Positions 38,871-48,528 are shown, numbered from the stretch's first letter. The stretch is DNA of 64,000 bases from Leptospira paudalimensis (GCF_026151345.1 NZ_JAMQPR010000002.1:62001-126000), one strand, 5' to 3'. Numbers and translations are program-made. Notes: a model not told the origin generated them from the sequence alone.

Positions 38871-40343
38871 ATGAAATTTTTATCACCAATCCTCTCATTT
38901 TTGATTCTCTCAATTTGTTTTTCTGTCTCACTCATAAGTAAACCAGTGCCTGTGGCCAGTCAGGATCCTTCGATTTTACAAATCAAAGTCACTGTATTGT
39001 ACCCTAATTATATTCAACCTTGGAGATTCAAAAATCCAGAGATTCGTCAGTCCACAGGAATTTATATCGGTGAAAACAGGATTCTTGTACCTGCGCAAGC
39101 GATCTATTTTTATTCTAATATAGAAGTGAAAAAACCCGATACCTTAAAAGTTTATACAGCAGAAGTTGAACGAATCGATGCAGATTTAGGACTCGCCATA
39201 CTTAAGTTAAATGACTTATCTTTTCAAAAAGATTTAAAAGCTGTTATCTTTCAAAGTGAAGTATTTTTACCTGGCACTGGCACAGTGATGGAGAGTAAGG
39301 ACCAAAGGAATTCAGAAGAGAAAAAACTCAGAATGATCCGAATGGATATCGATTCCTATGCAAGCGGTTATGTGGAATACCCATACATAGAAATCCAATC
39401 CGAAGAAAAATTAGATGGGGTTGGTGAACTTGTATTAGATGTTACTTCCCGTATCCCACAAGGAATCTTATACCAATTCAAAGAAAATGGAATGGGAAAA
39501 ATGATCCCTTCATTTTCAATCAAACACTTCATCGATGGCAAATCATTTCCGTTTAAAGGATTTCGATTCAAACCTTTAGTGGATAGTGCCTCTCGGAATG
39601 ACTATGGTCTACGTAAAGACGATTTAGGTGTACTCGTTGCCGAAATTTACCCTGGATCATCTGCAGAAGGAATTTTAAAATTAGAGGATGTGATATTAGA
39701 AGTATCAAATTTCAAAATAGATCCAAAAGGTTACTTTGATCATCCAAAATTTGGCAAATTAAACATGTCCTATTTGTTTCATAACACAAATGAATCGGAT
39801 TCTGCGTTTGAAAAAAAAATAAAAATCAAAGTGTTTCGAAACAAAAAACCTATTACATTAGAAATAGAATCCAAACCCTTAAACGAAACAGCCATACGAA
39901 TTCCACATGGGAATACTAGATCTCAAATGCCAAAGTATTTAATGTTAGCTGGAATCATATTCCAAGAACTTTCAGAACATTATTTGACAGAACATGGGAA
40001 TCAATGGAGAAACCGAGTCAGCAAAGAGTTATTATACTTAAATGATTTTTATCGAATCAAAAGGAACTCCAAAGAAGGAAAAGTGATTTTTTTATCACAG
40101 GTTGTCCCACTCTCAGGAAATAAAGCCTATCACATGACCCACCAACTGGTGTTAATATCAGTAAACGGCCAGGAGATTTCATCATTAGAAGACTTACGTA
40201 CTATAGTGAACCAGAATGAGTCACCATACATAAGATTTACAATGAATGATGGTTATGAACTGATTTTCAAAAAAGAGGAAATCAGCTCATTGAATGAAGA
40301 AGCTAAAAAAAGTTTTCAAATTCCATCTGATTCCAATTTTTAA
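38871..40343 (+). CDS. Catalytically inactive HtrA-like protein (pseudoprotease)
   Basis: The 490-residue exported protein (signal peptide ~1-24) follows the active HtrA gene with no gap and shares its layout. The segment GENRILVPAQAI matches NRILTNAHVV of the neighbour, but the catalytic His is Gln; the Asp region DLGLAILKL is kept; and the GNSGGP serine motif is absent, replaced by GVGELVLD. A PDZ-like region (GVLVAEIYPGSSAEGILKLEDVIL) and a C-terminal PDZ-like region remain. It probably arose by tandem duplication and may regulate, present substrates to, or oligomerise with the active copy. It overlaps the convergent glycosyltransferase gene by four bases. Confidence 0.75.
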   Translation: MKFLSPILSFLILSICFSVSLISKPVPVASQDPSILQIKVTVLYPNYIQPWRFKNPEIRQSTGIYIGENRILVPAQAIYFYSNIEVKKPDTLKVYTAEVERIDADLGLAILKLNDLSFQKDLKAVIFQSEVFLPGTGTVMESKDQRNSEEKKLRMIRMDIDSYASGYVEYPYIEIQSEEKLDGVGELVLDVTSRIPQGILYQFKENGMGKMIPSFSIKHFIDGKSFPFKGFRFKPLVDSASRNDYGLRKDDLGVLVAEIYPGSSAEGILKLEDVILEVSNFKIDPKGYFDHPKFGKLNMSYLFHNTNESDSAFEKKIKIKVFRNKKPITLEIESKPLNETAIRIPHGNTRSQMPKYLMLAGIIFQELSEHYLTEHGNQWRNRVSKELLYLNDFYRIKRNSKEGKVIFLSQVVPLSGNKAYHMTHQLVLISVNGQEISSLEDLRTIVNQNESPYIRFTMNDGYELIFKKEEISSLNEEAKKSFQIPSDSNF

Positions 40344-41554
40344 AACCCAACTTGGAAATTCATTTGTTTCGATATGAATAATACTTTTAATAGAAAGAAA
40401 ACAAGGATTAATAAGGTCATCAAAATATATTCCTGTTTTCTAATTTGTCGATCTTCATTCATCAAAAGGAGTAAAATTGGTATCGATAATGTAAACATGC
40501 GTGATACGTTTTCATAAACTGACCAAAAATGGTAATACCCAGCCGTAGCAACCATAAACATTACAAGAAGAAAGGAAATTCGAAACTCCCAACCTTTTTG
40601 TATTTTGCCTGTAAATGGTAGAAACACTCCCAAAAAAAAGAGAACCACTAAAGGGAATCTAGATAACAATCGGGCTAATTCTTTAATACTTCCACCAGAT
40701 GCCAATTGCCTCCATATCGATTCTGAATAAGAAATTAATCCTTCAAATGGCAATATAAAGTCTGTAAGGCGGCCAGGTCTCCAATTTGGAAACTTATAAG
40801 ATAAATAAAGATGCCAACAAACAGGAATGACAAGAACTGATCCGACGACGATGACTCGTTTCCAATCCATTCGTATCAAAGCAAGTAACCCAAGTGGGAA
40901 TAGAAGGAATAAAGCAGGTTCTTTTGTTAAGATTGCCAAACTCGACAAAAGTACAAATTGAACCCATTTTTCCTTCACATAAAAATAATAAGCAATGATG
41001 AGTAAGGAAACCATTACGGAATCACTAACAAGCACGTAATAACTACCAAGCGCAAATGGACTCAGTAGATACAAAACCGCATATGGTTTAGTTTCTTCAT
41101 TTAATAGTTTTCGTAGAAAAAAATAAGAGATTAGGATAAGAGAAATATTCCAAAAATACATCCCAAAAATAGCAAAACTTTTACCAAAAACACCAAAGAT
41201 GGCGATTAACAAAGGATAACCGATCCGAGGAGCACGGTAAGATTCATCGAATCCTTTTGGCCAATCTAAATTCAAATTTGCAAGTGGTCTGGAAAAATAG
41301 TAAAAAATCTGACCATCATAACCTGCACCCAAATCACCAGTTTCCCCTTTGAATAAAATGGCATTATCTGGAGTTTCTGAGTCATTTTGTAAGGCAAATT
41401 CATGGCCAAAATTAACCATCGAACTTGGATTCCATTGGTACTTTTTCCAATAGGAAAGTGTCGATACACCCCATAAAATCAAAAACAAACTAACGGTTAA
41501 CCACTGTTTTGTGTTCAAGTATTCAAAAAAAGGATTGAGTTGTTTCAAAATCAT
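40340..41554 (-). CDS. Polytopic membrane glycosyltransferase-like protein
   Basis: The 404-residue protein has about ten membrane helices. The motif GYDGQIFYYFSRPL followed by RIGYPLL after the first helix is typical of a GT-C-like family of surface-glycopolymer proteins (annotated as AZOBR_p60025-like). Such enzymes transfer sugars from polyprenyl-phosphate donors outside the inner membrane. It is the last gene of the glycan cluster; the polyprenyl-phosphate glycosyltransferase at 43114 could make its donor. Confidence 0.7.
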   Translation of the reverse strand: MILKQLNPFFEYLNTKQWLTVSLFLILWGVSTLSYWKKYQWNPSSMVNFGHEFALQNDSETPDNAILFKGETGDLGAGYDGQIFYYFSRPLANLNLDWPKGFDESYRAPRIGYPLLIAIFGVFGKSFAIFGMYFWNISLILISYFFLRKLLNEETKPYAVLYLLSPFALGSYYVLVSDSVMVSLLIIAYYFYVKEKWVQFVLLSSLAILTKEPALFLLFPLGLLALIRMDWKRVIVVGSVLVIPVCWHLYLSYKFPNWRPGRLTDFILPFEGLISYSESIWRQLASGGSIKELARLLSRFPLVVLFFLGVFLPFTGKIQKGWEFRISFLLVMFMVATAGYYHFWSVYENVSRMFTLSIPILLLLMNEDRQIRKQEYILMTLLILVFFLLKVLFISKQMNFQVGF

Positions 41555-41575
41555 TTAGATTCTCCTAAGGAAAGG

Positions 41576-43141
41576 TTAATTCTCTTTGCTGATGATTGGC
41601 GCAATGGAAGATTCAAAAATTGAATTGTATATTTTTGCACCTTCATACGTTAGATGGTGTGGGTCAAAAAAATAACGAACATCTGAAATCACTTCTGTGT
41701 GATCAATGACTGTTTGTCCACGTTTTGTTAACTGCTCCTTTAAGTGAGAGATCCACTCTTTTCGCCAGTTTGAATTTTTATAAAAAGCAAATTCAATTGG
41801 ATTTTCAGGAGATAGGACGATAACAAAAGGAATATGATGTTTGTAGAAAAATTCTGAAATTTCTAAGATCCGAATGTACTCAGACCAAGGTTTGAATTTT
41901 ACCGTGTTTACATTTTTTTTAGCTTCACGGACAACATGTAATCTCCACAATTCTTGTCGGTTTCCAGCATCCCTAATCATTCGCTCAAAATATTCTTTTT
42001 TGAACTCGTCCACTGACATTTGAACAAATCGAGTATCATCCCAATAACTTGCCCTTGAATAAGAACGATTTTCATTTTGGATACTATTACAAAAAAAATG
42101 CGCCAAACGAATCCCAACTTCTTCATCTCTGCCATAACGAATTAAGTTGACTTCTTTTGCAGTCGGGAGTTGTGAAAGAATTTGTATCTTTACGATACTC
42201 CAAGGTAAATTGGAAGGATTTAATTCTTTCCAACGAATGTCTAGCCATCCTGATTTTTGAATGTTGATGATTTGTGTATGAATCGGTGCATTGTTAATCA
42301 GTGTATGTTGATTTTCGAAAAAAAGGAACTGGAGTTTTGTATTTTTATTTTGAACAAAAATAGATTCAGTGTCTTTCTGTTCCTTACACTCCATCGTTGC
42401 AGATGTTTTTGTCCAACCCTTGGACCAAATTCCTTCTTTTGGTAGGACCCCTTGGTATAAATGGTATTTCCTACCACTTCGAAAATGATTATCAATATAC
42501 ACAACTATCGGATCCCAAAAGAAAATTCGGTAACGACTTACGTAAAATAAGGCTTTTGTTGCCAATTTCGATAATGATTTACGATCTATTTCATTCCAAT
42601 AATCTTTTAGATATGAGGTTGGGTAGATGGTTTTTGTCGGATAACGAGACGAAAACTCTTTGACCCATGTTTTTTCATCAAATGAAAATGACTCTCCATT
42701 CTTTGCCAAATACTCCCATTGTAAATCTGCAAAATTATGTAGATACACCACCAAATTTGGATTTGTTGAAAGTAAATTTTCTTTGTAGTAATAAAGATCC
42801 GTTGGAGCCATTGCTACATGCGAAAAAAAGGAATACTTTGTATTTAGTTTTTCATTTTTATTCAGTTCGTCTGGTAATACCGAATACAAGGCAACAGAAC
42901 TTCCTGTGACAATGGTTCTGTGTTTGTCATTGGATGATTGTAATTCTTTAGTTTTGTAAATAAAGTTGTACCAAGGCGAGGAATCCCACTCGGTTTCATT
43001 CGGAAATAGAAAATACAAATCAAAAAAGAAAATACGGTCAAAGAAAAAAATTGCACATAACAGCGCAATGGTGGATAAAAATACCTTCCATTTCATTCCG
43101 AGTGTATTTTGATTTAAGGGTACTCGGGAGTCAGTTTCCAT
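41576..43141 (-). CDS. Membrane-anchored SGNH-hydrolase-like protein
   Basis: The 521-residue protein has one N-terminal membrane helix (about residues 18-38) and an extracytoplasmic domain. TGSSVALYSV fits the SGNH Ser block and FFDPHHLTYEGAKIY fits the Asp-x-x-His block. Such domains act as O-acetyltransferases or esterases on surface glycans. It overlaps the upstream GT2 gene by 28 bp. The exact family is uncertain; it may be related to the leptospiral DUF1574 proteins, one of which lies at 48482. Confidence 0.6.
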   Translation of the reverse strand: METDSRVPLNQNTLGMKWKVFLSTIALLCAIFFFDRIFFFDLYFLFPNETEWDSSPWYNFIYKTKELQSSNDKHRTIVTGSSVALYSVLPDELNKNEKLNTKYSFFSHVAMAPTDLYYYKENLLSTNPNLVVYLHNFADLQWEYLAKNGESFSFDEKTWVKEFSSRYPTKTIYPTSYLKDYWNEIDRKSLSKLATKALFYVSRYRIFFWDPIVVYIDNHFRSGRKYHLYQGVLPKEGIWSKGWTKTSATMECKEQKDTESIFVQNKNTKLQFLFFENQHTLINNAPIHTQIINIQKSGWLDIRWKELNPSNLPWSIVKIQILSQLPTAKEVNLIRYGRDEEVGIRLAHFFCNSIQNENRSYSRASYWDDTRFVQMSVDEFKKEYFERMIRDAGNRQELWRLHVVREAKKNVNTVKFKPWSEYIRILEISEFFYKHHIPFVIVLSPENPIEFAFYKNSNWRKEWISHLKEQLTKRGQTVIDHTEVISDVRYFFDPHHLTYEGAKIYNSIFESSIAPIISKEN

Positions 43142-43836
43142 TTTCTTAATAAAAGTTTTTTTGCAAATTGGATCGCAAGTTTTAGTACCTTACGGTTAAA
43201 ACTACTGTTCGAAAAAACATATTTGATCGGGAGTTCTTTTATACTTCCATTGTTTTTGGAAACTATGGATAAAGCTTCCATATGAAAATCAAATGCAACC
43301 GACTCTAATGGATAGGATGCAATTTTTTCAAACATCAGCTTTGAATATCGCCTATAACCACTTGTGCAATCACGAAGATTGTTCCCAAATAAATTGAAAA
43401 CTCCATTCGATAAACAATAATTCATTACTTTAGCTGCTAACCATGAAATGAATTTTCGGTACAAAGGTACATTGACTGTCGAAGTCCGAGATCCAATCAC
43501 CAAATCACAGTTAGGGAATTGGATAAAGTCTTTTAAATAGGCAGCATCATGTGATAAACCAGCATCCATTGTAACGACCCAATCATATTTTTTTTCGACA
43601 GCATACTTCATACCATCTTGAATCCCTTTAGGTATGTGAGTATTTTTTTCATGTCGAATTACATTGAGTCGTGTTCCAAATTCTTTTTGGAGTTTCTTTA
43701 AAATAGCAGGAGTTTCATCTTTACTAGCATCATCAGTGACGGATACATCAGCATAAACGATGGCACCGCGAACCACCTCTTCGATAGTCGCGGCTTCATT
43801 ATAAGCAGGAATAATCACTAATGTTTTGTTAGCCAT
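43114..43836 (-). CDS. Family 2 glycosyltransferase (polyprenyl-phosphate sugar type)
   Basis: The 240-residue GT-A enzyme begins VIIPAYNEAATIEEVV, with the metal-binding motif DAGLSH and a C-terminal pattern resembling dolichol-phosphate mannosyltransferases (DCTSGYRRYSK). I chose the ATG at 43836 (MANKTLV), 1 bp after the epimerase stop codon; an upstream extension to 43878 lies inside that gene. There is no membrane domain. It probably makes a lipid-linked sugar or adds one to a glycan, feeding the membrane transferase at 40340. Confidence 0.8.
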   Translation of the reverse strand: MANKTLVIIPAYNEAATIEEVVRGAIVYADVSVTDDASKDETPAILKKLQKEFGTRLNVIRHEKNTHIPKGIQDGMKYAVEKKYDWVVTMDAGLSHDAAYLKDFIQFPNCDLVIGSRTSTVNVPLYRKFISWLAAKVMNYCLSNGVFNLFGNNLRDCTSGYRRYSKLMFEKIASYPLESVAFDFHMEALSIVSKNNGSIKELPIKYVFSNSSFNRKVLKLAIQFAKKLLLRKWKLTPEYP

Positions 43837-43837
43837 T

Positions 43838-44878
43838 TTATTTCCCAGCGATGTTGAATACGTCTTTGTTTGCTTCAATCCATTTCAAAAGACGAGTGAC
43901 ACCTTCTTTTGGTAAAATTTTAGGATTGAATCCAAACTTTTTTGCTTCTGAAATATCACAAATGAAATAACGCATATCACCAGGTCGCTCCACTTCAAAA
44001 AGGATTTCCTGTTTTTTCCCAAGAATTTCACCAATTAAGGTAATACATTCTAGCAAGGAAATTTTATGTGGGCTTGCTCCCCCGATATTGTATACACCAG
44101 GGATTGGATTTTTGAAAAATTCAAGATACGACTTTGCTCCGTCTTCAGCATGTAAGATGTCACGTGTTTGTTTGCCAGTTCCAAAAATTCTAAGTGGTAA
44201 TCCAAATACAGAACGAATTGCAAAGTTAGCAACCCATCCATGGTCTTCACCGCCAAACTGACGTTCGCCGTAAATTCCTGTGAATCGAAAACTTGCAGCT
44301 TTTACTCCATACATATCTGTATAGGAGCGAACATAATGTTCTGCACTCATTTTTGATGCATGTAGAGGAGATATTTGGCCAACCATCGTTGGATGAGTAA
44401 CAGGGATTTCGACTGGCTCACGGACGTAAGAGGTTTTATCTTCTTTTAAGCTATCATTGATTGAATTTCCGTACACATGAATAGAAGAAGTGTTTACGAC
44501 AGGAATTTTATGTTTCCGCGCTGCTTCCATCACATTAAAAGTTCCAATTACGTTGGTTGAAAAATCAAGCTCTGGGTCTTCCCAAGAGATCGTCATTGCT
44601 GGTTGTGCAGCAGTGTGAATGATATAATCACAATCGGCACTTCGATCCATCAGATGTTCAAGATTACGGATATCACCTTTCACCATTGTGACACCAAGTG
44701 ATTTGAGATAATTCCAATTATAATCTCTAGTCGCATCAGATCCGTAACCAGTTCTTTTTAACTCATATTTTGTCATGTTATCAAAACTGACAACATCCCA
44801 ACCTTCTTTACGAAATAATTCACAAACATGCGAACCTAAAAATCCGCATCCACCTGTAACCAATACTTTATTCGCCAT
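43838..44878 (-). CDS. NAD-dependent nucleotide-sugar epimerase/dehydratase lacking the usual Tyr
   Basis: The 346-residue extended SDR has the NAD motif TGGCGFLGSH, HTAAQPA, NTSSIHVYG and FRFTGIYGERQ, resembling CDP-paratose 2-epimerase or UDP-glucose 4-epimerase-type enzymes. The catalytic YxxxK motif reads LHASK: the Lys is present, the Tyr is Leu. This would affect proton transfer in the standard mechanism, so the activity may differ. It overlaps the upstream nucleotidyltransferase fusion by 11 bp in the glycan operon. Confidence 0.8.
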   Translation of the reverse strand: MANKVLVTGGCGFLGSHVCELFRKEGWDVVSFDNMTKYELKRTGYGSDATRDYNWNYLKSLGVTMVKGDIRNLEHLMDRSADCDYIIHTAAQPAMTISWEDPELDFSTNVIGTFNVMEAARKHKIPVVNTSSIHVYGNSINDSLKEDKTSYVREPVEIPVTHPTMVGQISPLHASKMSAEHYVRSYTDMYGVKAASFRFTGIYGERQFGGEDHGWVANFAIRSVFGLPLRIFGTGKQTRDILHAEDGAKSYLEFFKNPIPGVYNIGGASPHKISLLECITLIGEILGKKQEILFEVERPGDMRYFICDISEAKKFGFNPKILPKEGVTRLLKWIEANKDVFNIAGK

Positions 44879-46343
44879 CGCGACTTTCTCCTAGGAAAAA
44901 CTTTTTTGATAATATCAATTTGAATATTTGGAATGAATCAGAAATCATATCTCGAAGACGATATTCGATCTGCCCTACTGGCTTAAAATAAGACACAGGA
45001 ATTTCTATACATCGCATATGTGATCTAACGATGTCAATCATCAGCTCAACAATAAACTTTCTGTCTTCGACAACAAGTTGTGATCTGACTCGGTCATAGG
45101 ATTCTCGCCAAACAGAGAAAAATTGGCAGTCGACATCTGTAAATCTAGGTTCTTGTCCCCACCAAAATACTTCGACAAGTTTGCCCATCAGTAAATTCAC
45201 CAAACGATACAAGGGTTTTAGATTTGAGCCTTGTTCTATCATCTGCCTTGTGGTTCTTGTGCCAATAACCATATCCGAATCCTTCATATATTCCAGAAGT
45301 TTCGGATAATCTTTAGAACGAAAAGATCCATCGGGTGATACAACTACTAAAATATCTCCCGTTGCATATTCAATTCCCCTTCTCACTTGTTCACCTAATC
45401 GAGTAGGATCTCCATCACCAGGGAAAGTATATGTTTTTACTTTTTCTTTTTTTGCAAGCGAGAGAGTATCATCTGTTGATTCATTGTCAATGACTATGAT
45501 TTCATTAAACTTATCTTTAAAATCAACAATCACATCGGTAATGGAACGTTCATGATTATTGGTTGGAATGATAAGGCTAGTTTTAAACTTAGAAAACAAA
45601 TCATTTCTTACTTCATAAACAGCGTGGTAATAATCCTGCATTGAATTGATGTTAAAGTATTCACAATTCAACATCGTTGCATATACACCACCCGTTGACT
45701 CTTTTGCCATTTTATCGATAACATCTGTTATCTCAATGACACCCGATTTTGGTGAAGGAGGTGTTTTTTTAAAAAAATCAAAGTATTCAGGTGTAAAAAA
45801 ATAACTTCCTAATCCCAAAAGTTCGTTAGGTGGATTTTCTGGTTTTTCTACCAAATTCAGAATTTTGTCTTCAGACAGTACAACGGAATAATTTTTACGA
45901 ATACGAGACAAAAGAGAAGTTTTGACAACTCCGATGGAAGCAGCCATTTTTGGATGTTTTTTCAAAACTTTTAAAAAGTTTTCATGGTCAGTTCGGTAAT
46001 AAAACTCATCACCCAAAATAGTTAAAAATGGCTCTCGGATCGTTTTTTCGAGGCTGGCCACATCCGATGCAAGTCCTCGTTCTGTCCAATCCACGGGTTC
46101 GATCACAACTTTGGGAAGTGCCAATCGAATTTGTTCTAATTCACTGATAATCTGTTCTTTGAGATGTCCCACAAGGACATATACCTTTTCGATTCCAAAG
46201 GTTTTGACCATTAACTCCACGTTTCGATGGAGGATGGTTTTACCTTCTATGACAAAAAGGGGTTTTGGAATAAAACTAGTGCGGGGGTAGGCTCTTGTGC
46301 CTTTTCCAGCTGCGGCTATCACCCCAATTCTGATCTTTTTCAA
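44868..46343 (-). CDS. Nucleotidyltransferase fused to a family 2 glycosyltransferase
   Basis: From the TTG at 46343 the ~491-residue product begins LKKIRIGVIAAAGKGTRAYP, the sugar-1-phosphate nucleotidyltransferase motif, with later ILGDEFYY and VEKPENPP. After about residue 265 a second domain starts, SLIIPTNNHERSI, with IVIDNESTDDT and SPDGSF, a GT2 glycosyltransferase. One polypeptide may thus activate a sugar and take part in its transfer. The frame is open up to 46505, but this overlaps the secreted protein gene; there is no ATG near the domain start, so TTG is the best guess. Confidence 0.75.
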   Translation of the reverse strand: MKKIRIGVIAAAGKGTRAYPRTSFIPKPLFVIEGKTILHRNVELMVKTFGIEKVYVLVGHLKEQIISELEQIRLALPKVVIEPVDWTERGLASDVASLEKTIREPFLTILGDEFYYRTDHENFLKVLKKHPKMAASIGVVKTSLLSRIRKNYSVVLSEDKILNLVEKPENPPNELLGLGSYFFTPEYFDFFKKTPPSPKSGVIEITDVIDKMAKESTGGVYATMLNCEYFNINSMQDYYHAVYEVRNDLFSKFKTSLIIPTNNHERSITDVIVDFKDKFNEIIVIDNESTDDTLSLAKKEKVKTYTFPGDGDPTRLGEQVRRGIEYATGDILVVVSPDGSFRSKDYPKLLEYMKDSDMVIGTRTTRQMIEQGSNLKPLYRLVNLLMGKLVEVFWWGQEPRFTDVDCQFFSVWRESYDRVRSQLVVEDRKFIVELMIDIVRSHMRCIEIPVSYFKPVGQIEYRLRDMISDSFQIFKLILSKKFFLGESRDGE

Positions 46344-46377
46344 TGTAAAAGGAAAGTCCCTGGAAGGAACGTTTGGG

Positions 46378-47028
46378 TCAATTAGAAAAGGATCGTTTCC
46401 ATTGGTAGAATTGGAGTTCCTGGTTCCGTTTGAACCCTGAAAAAGACTCCCAATTCCCTTTGGAAGGGTTCCAAATTTTTGCGGGTGGTTTTCCCCCCAA
46501 ACCATTCAAATGGAAGCCCCAAAACCCCTCCGTAACCTCAGGAGCGTCAGGGATTTGTACGGCGACAGGGTTCCCAACTGTGTGGTCCAATCGGAAACGG
46601 AAGGGAAGATTTGTTTCGGTACCGAGTAAGGATTCGGAGATCACCCACTGGTCTTTTTCATTTTTCCTTAGGTGGAATACCAAATGGTCACAATCAAACC
46701 TGCGTAAGAGGGCAAATTTGGCATCCCAAAGCGTTTTGGCTCGGATCTGACAAGCTTCTGGAACTAAGATCCAATTGTCACCTTCCTTCGTCATTTTCCC
46801 TACAAACAATACTTCTTCCCAACCAAAGGTTTTTTTGTACCGAAGTTCTTGGGCATTGTAAAAAGACTTTCCCTTTTCAGAAAAAATTTCTATCCCTAAA
46901 AGTAAGTATCCGTTTTCAGTTGTTTGACGGTCTGAAAAATACAATCCTTCAATTGACTTTCCATAAAAAGGATTCGTCCAAAGAATGGAGAGAGTAAGGA
47001 AAAGTAAAATCGCTAAATTATGATGCAT
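46378..47028 (-). CDS. Exported protein of unknown function
   Basis: The 216-residue product has a signal peptide (about 1-23, ending FYGKS). The mature part is mixed beta-rich with many aromatic residues and no motif I recognise. It is the first gene of the minus-strand glycan operon, 34 bp before the nucleotidyltransferase fusion. Its ATG overlaps the start codon of the divergent metalloprotease gene through the palindrome ATGCAT. Confidence 0.65.
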   Translation of the reverse strand: MHHNLAILLFLTLSILWTNPFYGKSIEGLYFSDRQTTENGYLLLGIEIFSEKGKSFYNAQELRYKKTFGWEEVLFVGKMTKEGDNWILVPEACQIRAKTLWDAKFALLRRFDCDHLVFHLRKNEKDQWVISESLLGTETNLPFRFRLDHTVGNPVAVQIPDAPEVTEGFWGFHLNGLGGKPPAKIWNPSKGNWESFSGFKRNQELQFYQWKRSFSN

Positions 47029-48528
47029 TTTCGAAAAAAAATCTTACTCCCTTTTTTCTTTTTAATCACTTCATTCTCACATTGCAATCCGGTTAATTCT
47101 GAAATTGGGAAAAATGATGACCTCATTTTGTTACTTGGAGCGTATTCCTTACTGGGAGCCAATTGTTTTTCTGGCCCTGATTTATGGGCACGCGATTTGC
47201 GAACTCAAAGTAGTGTATGTGTTCCAGTCGAACTTGTTAGTTCTGGCAACTACATAGAAGTGTACAAAGAAAAATCCTTATCGTTAAACTTTAACTTAGT
47301 CCAATTTGCTAAAGATTTTGATACCATCACATATCCCAAATTGATTGAAACATTTGGAACACCGAGTGACGTCGATGGTGATGGGAAAGTTAAAATATTA
47401 GTGATGGACATCAAAGATGGAGCAACGGCTAACAGCGCCTATGTTGCAGGATATTTTGATCCTATAAATTATTTTCCAGATAATTTCCTACTACGGGTGA
47501 GATCAAATTTTGCAGAAGTTTTGTACTTAGATGGAAAGGAACTGATCACAGCAAATACCAAAGACCCAAATGCATTTGCATCAACAGCAGCACACGAGTT
47601 CCAACACTTACTAAGATTCCCAAGGATGTATGAAGCAAATCAATCAGACGAATTGTGGATCAATGAAGGTACAAGTGAAGTTGCAAGTGACATTGCTGGG
47701 TATGGACCGCAAACAAGTCGTTTGGATTGTTATTCAGGTGTAAACGACTCTAGATGTGATGACGGAATCAACGGGGTTTCCTTATTAGATTGGAATAGCA
47801 GTAGTTCGGATGTTCTAAAACAATATTCCTTTGCTTATGTATTTATGAGATACCTCTATGATAGTTCCGGAACGAATGATACTCAAAGGAAACAATTTTT
47901 TCGTAATACTGTAATTGGGGTTGGTGGCACTCGTGCCAATGCCACTGGTAATCTTATGAATGTATTCAAAACCAGTGCAAATTATGATTCAACTGTACTA
48001 ACCAGTACAAATTCAGATATGTTTTTTCGATTGTTTGCAGTTCTCTCAGCACAGAGTTTTGGGATTGGGAATGTATCTTCTGTCCAACAAGTCGCAAGTG
48101 ATGGGCAAGGAGCAACAACCGTTGATTTGTCAGGAGTTTTGACTAAATACCCTCTTTCTTCTAGTTTGAATCGACTTGTCTCAAACCCTGTGACACCAAC
48201 AACTAGTAAAACGACAATCAAACAAGGAGCTGCAAACTTTTACACTTCCGCAACCCCTACTTTTTCAGCTCCCGATACTCGGAAGAACTATGGTCGACTA
48301 ACAGGGATTTCACAAGGAATTGTTTTTTGGGCAGACTCACCCCAAGGATTCAATACAAGCCTTAAATACGTCCCAGGACAAGATGATACCCCCATTCAAA
48401 ATCCAGGCAAACCTAGATCACTTAAATCAGTCATTGAAAATTCAACTCAAAATGGGATGACCCCAATTTGTGGAATTGAATTTACAAACGATTTGGCTCA
48501 TACTTACGAAAGTATTCCAATAAAATAG
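47023..48528 (+). CDS. M30-like zinc metalloprotease lipoprotein
   Basis: The 501-residue product (one more residue from the ATG at 47020) has a lipoprotein signal with lipobox FSHC (Cys near 21). The zinc motif HEFQHLLRF is followed by WINEGTSEVASD, the pattern of hyicolysin-type M30 peptidases. A calcium-type DVDGDGKVKI loop lies before it. The protein probably sits in the outer membrane or on the surface and degrades external proteins. It overlaps the convergent DUF1574-like gene by 47 bp. Confidence 0.75.
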   Translation: MHFRKKILLPFFFLITSFSHCNPVNSEIGKNDDLILLLGAYSLLGANCFSGPDLWARDLRTQSSVCVPVELVSSGNYIEVYKEKSLSLNFNLVQFAKDFDTITYPKLIETFGTPSDVDGDGKVKILVMDIKDGATANSAYVAGYFDPINYFPDNFLLRVRSNFAEVLYLDGKELITANTKDPNAFASTAAHEFQHLLRFPRMYEANQSDELWINEGTSEVASDIAGYGPQTSRLDCYSGVNDSRCDDGINGVSLLDWNSSSSDVLKQYSFAYVFMRYLYDSSGTNDTQRKQFFRNTVIGVGGTRANATGNLMNVFKTSANYDSTVLTSTNSDMFFRLFAVLSAQSFGIGNVSSVQQVASDGQGATTVDLSGVLTKYPLSSSLNRLVSNPVTPTTSKTTIKQGAANFYTSATPTFSAPDTRKNYGRLTGISQGIVFWADSPQGFNTSLKYVPGQDDTPIQNPGKPRSLKSVIENSTQNGMTPICGIEFTNDLAHTYESIPIK

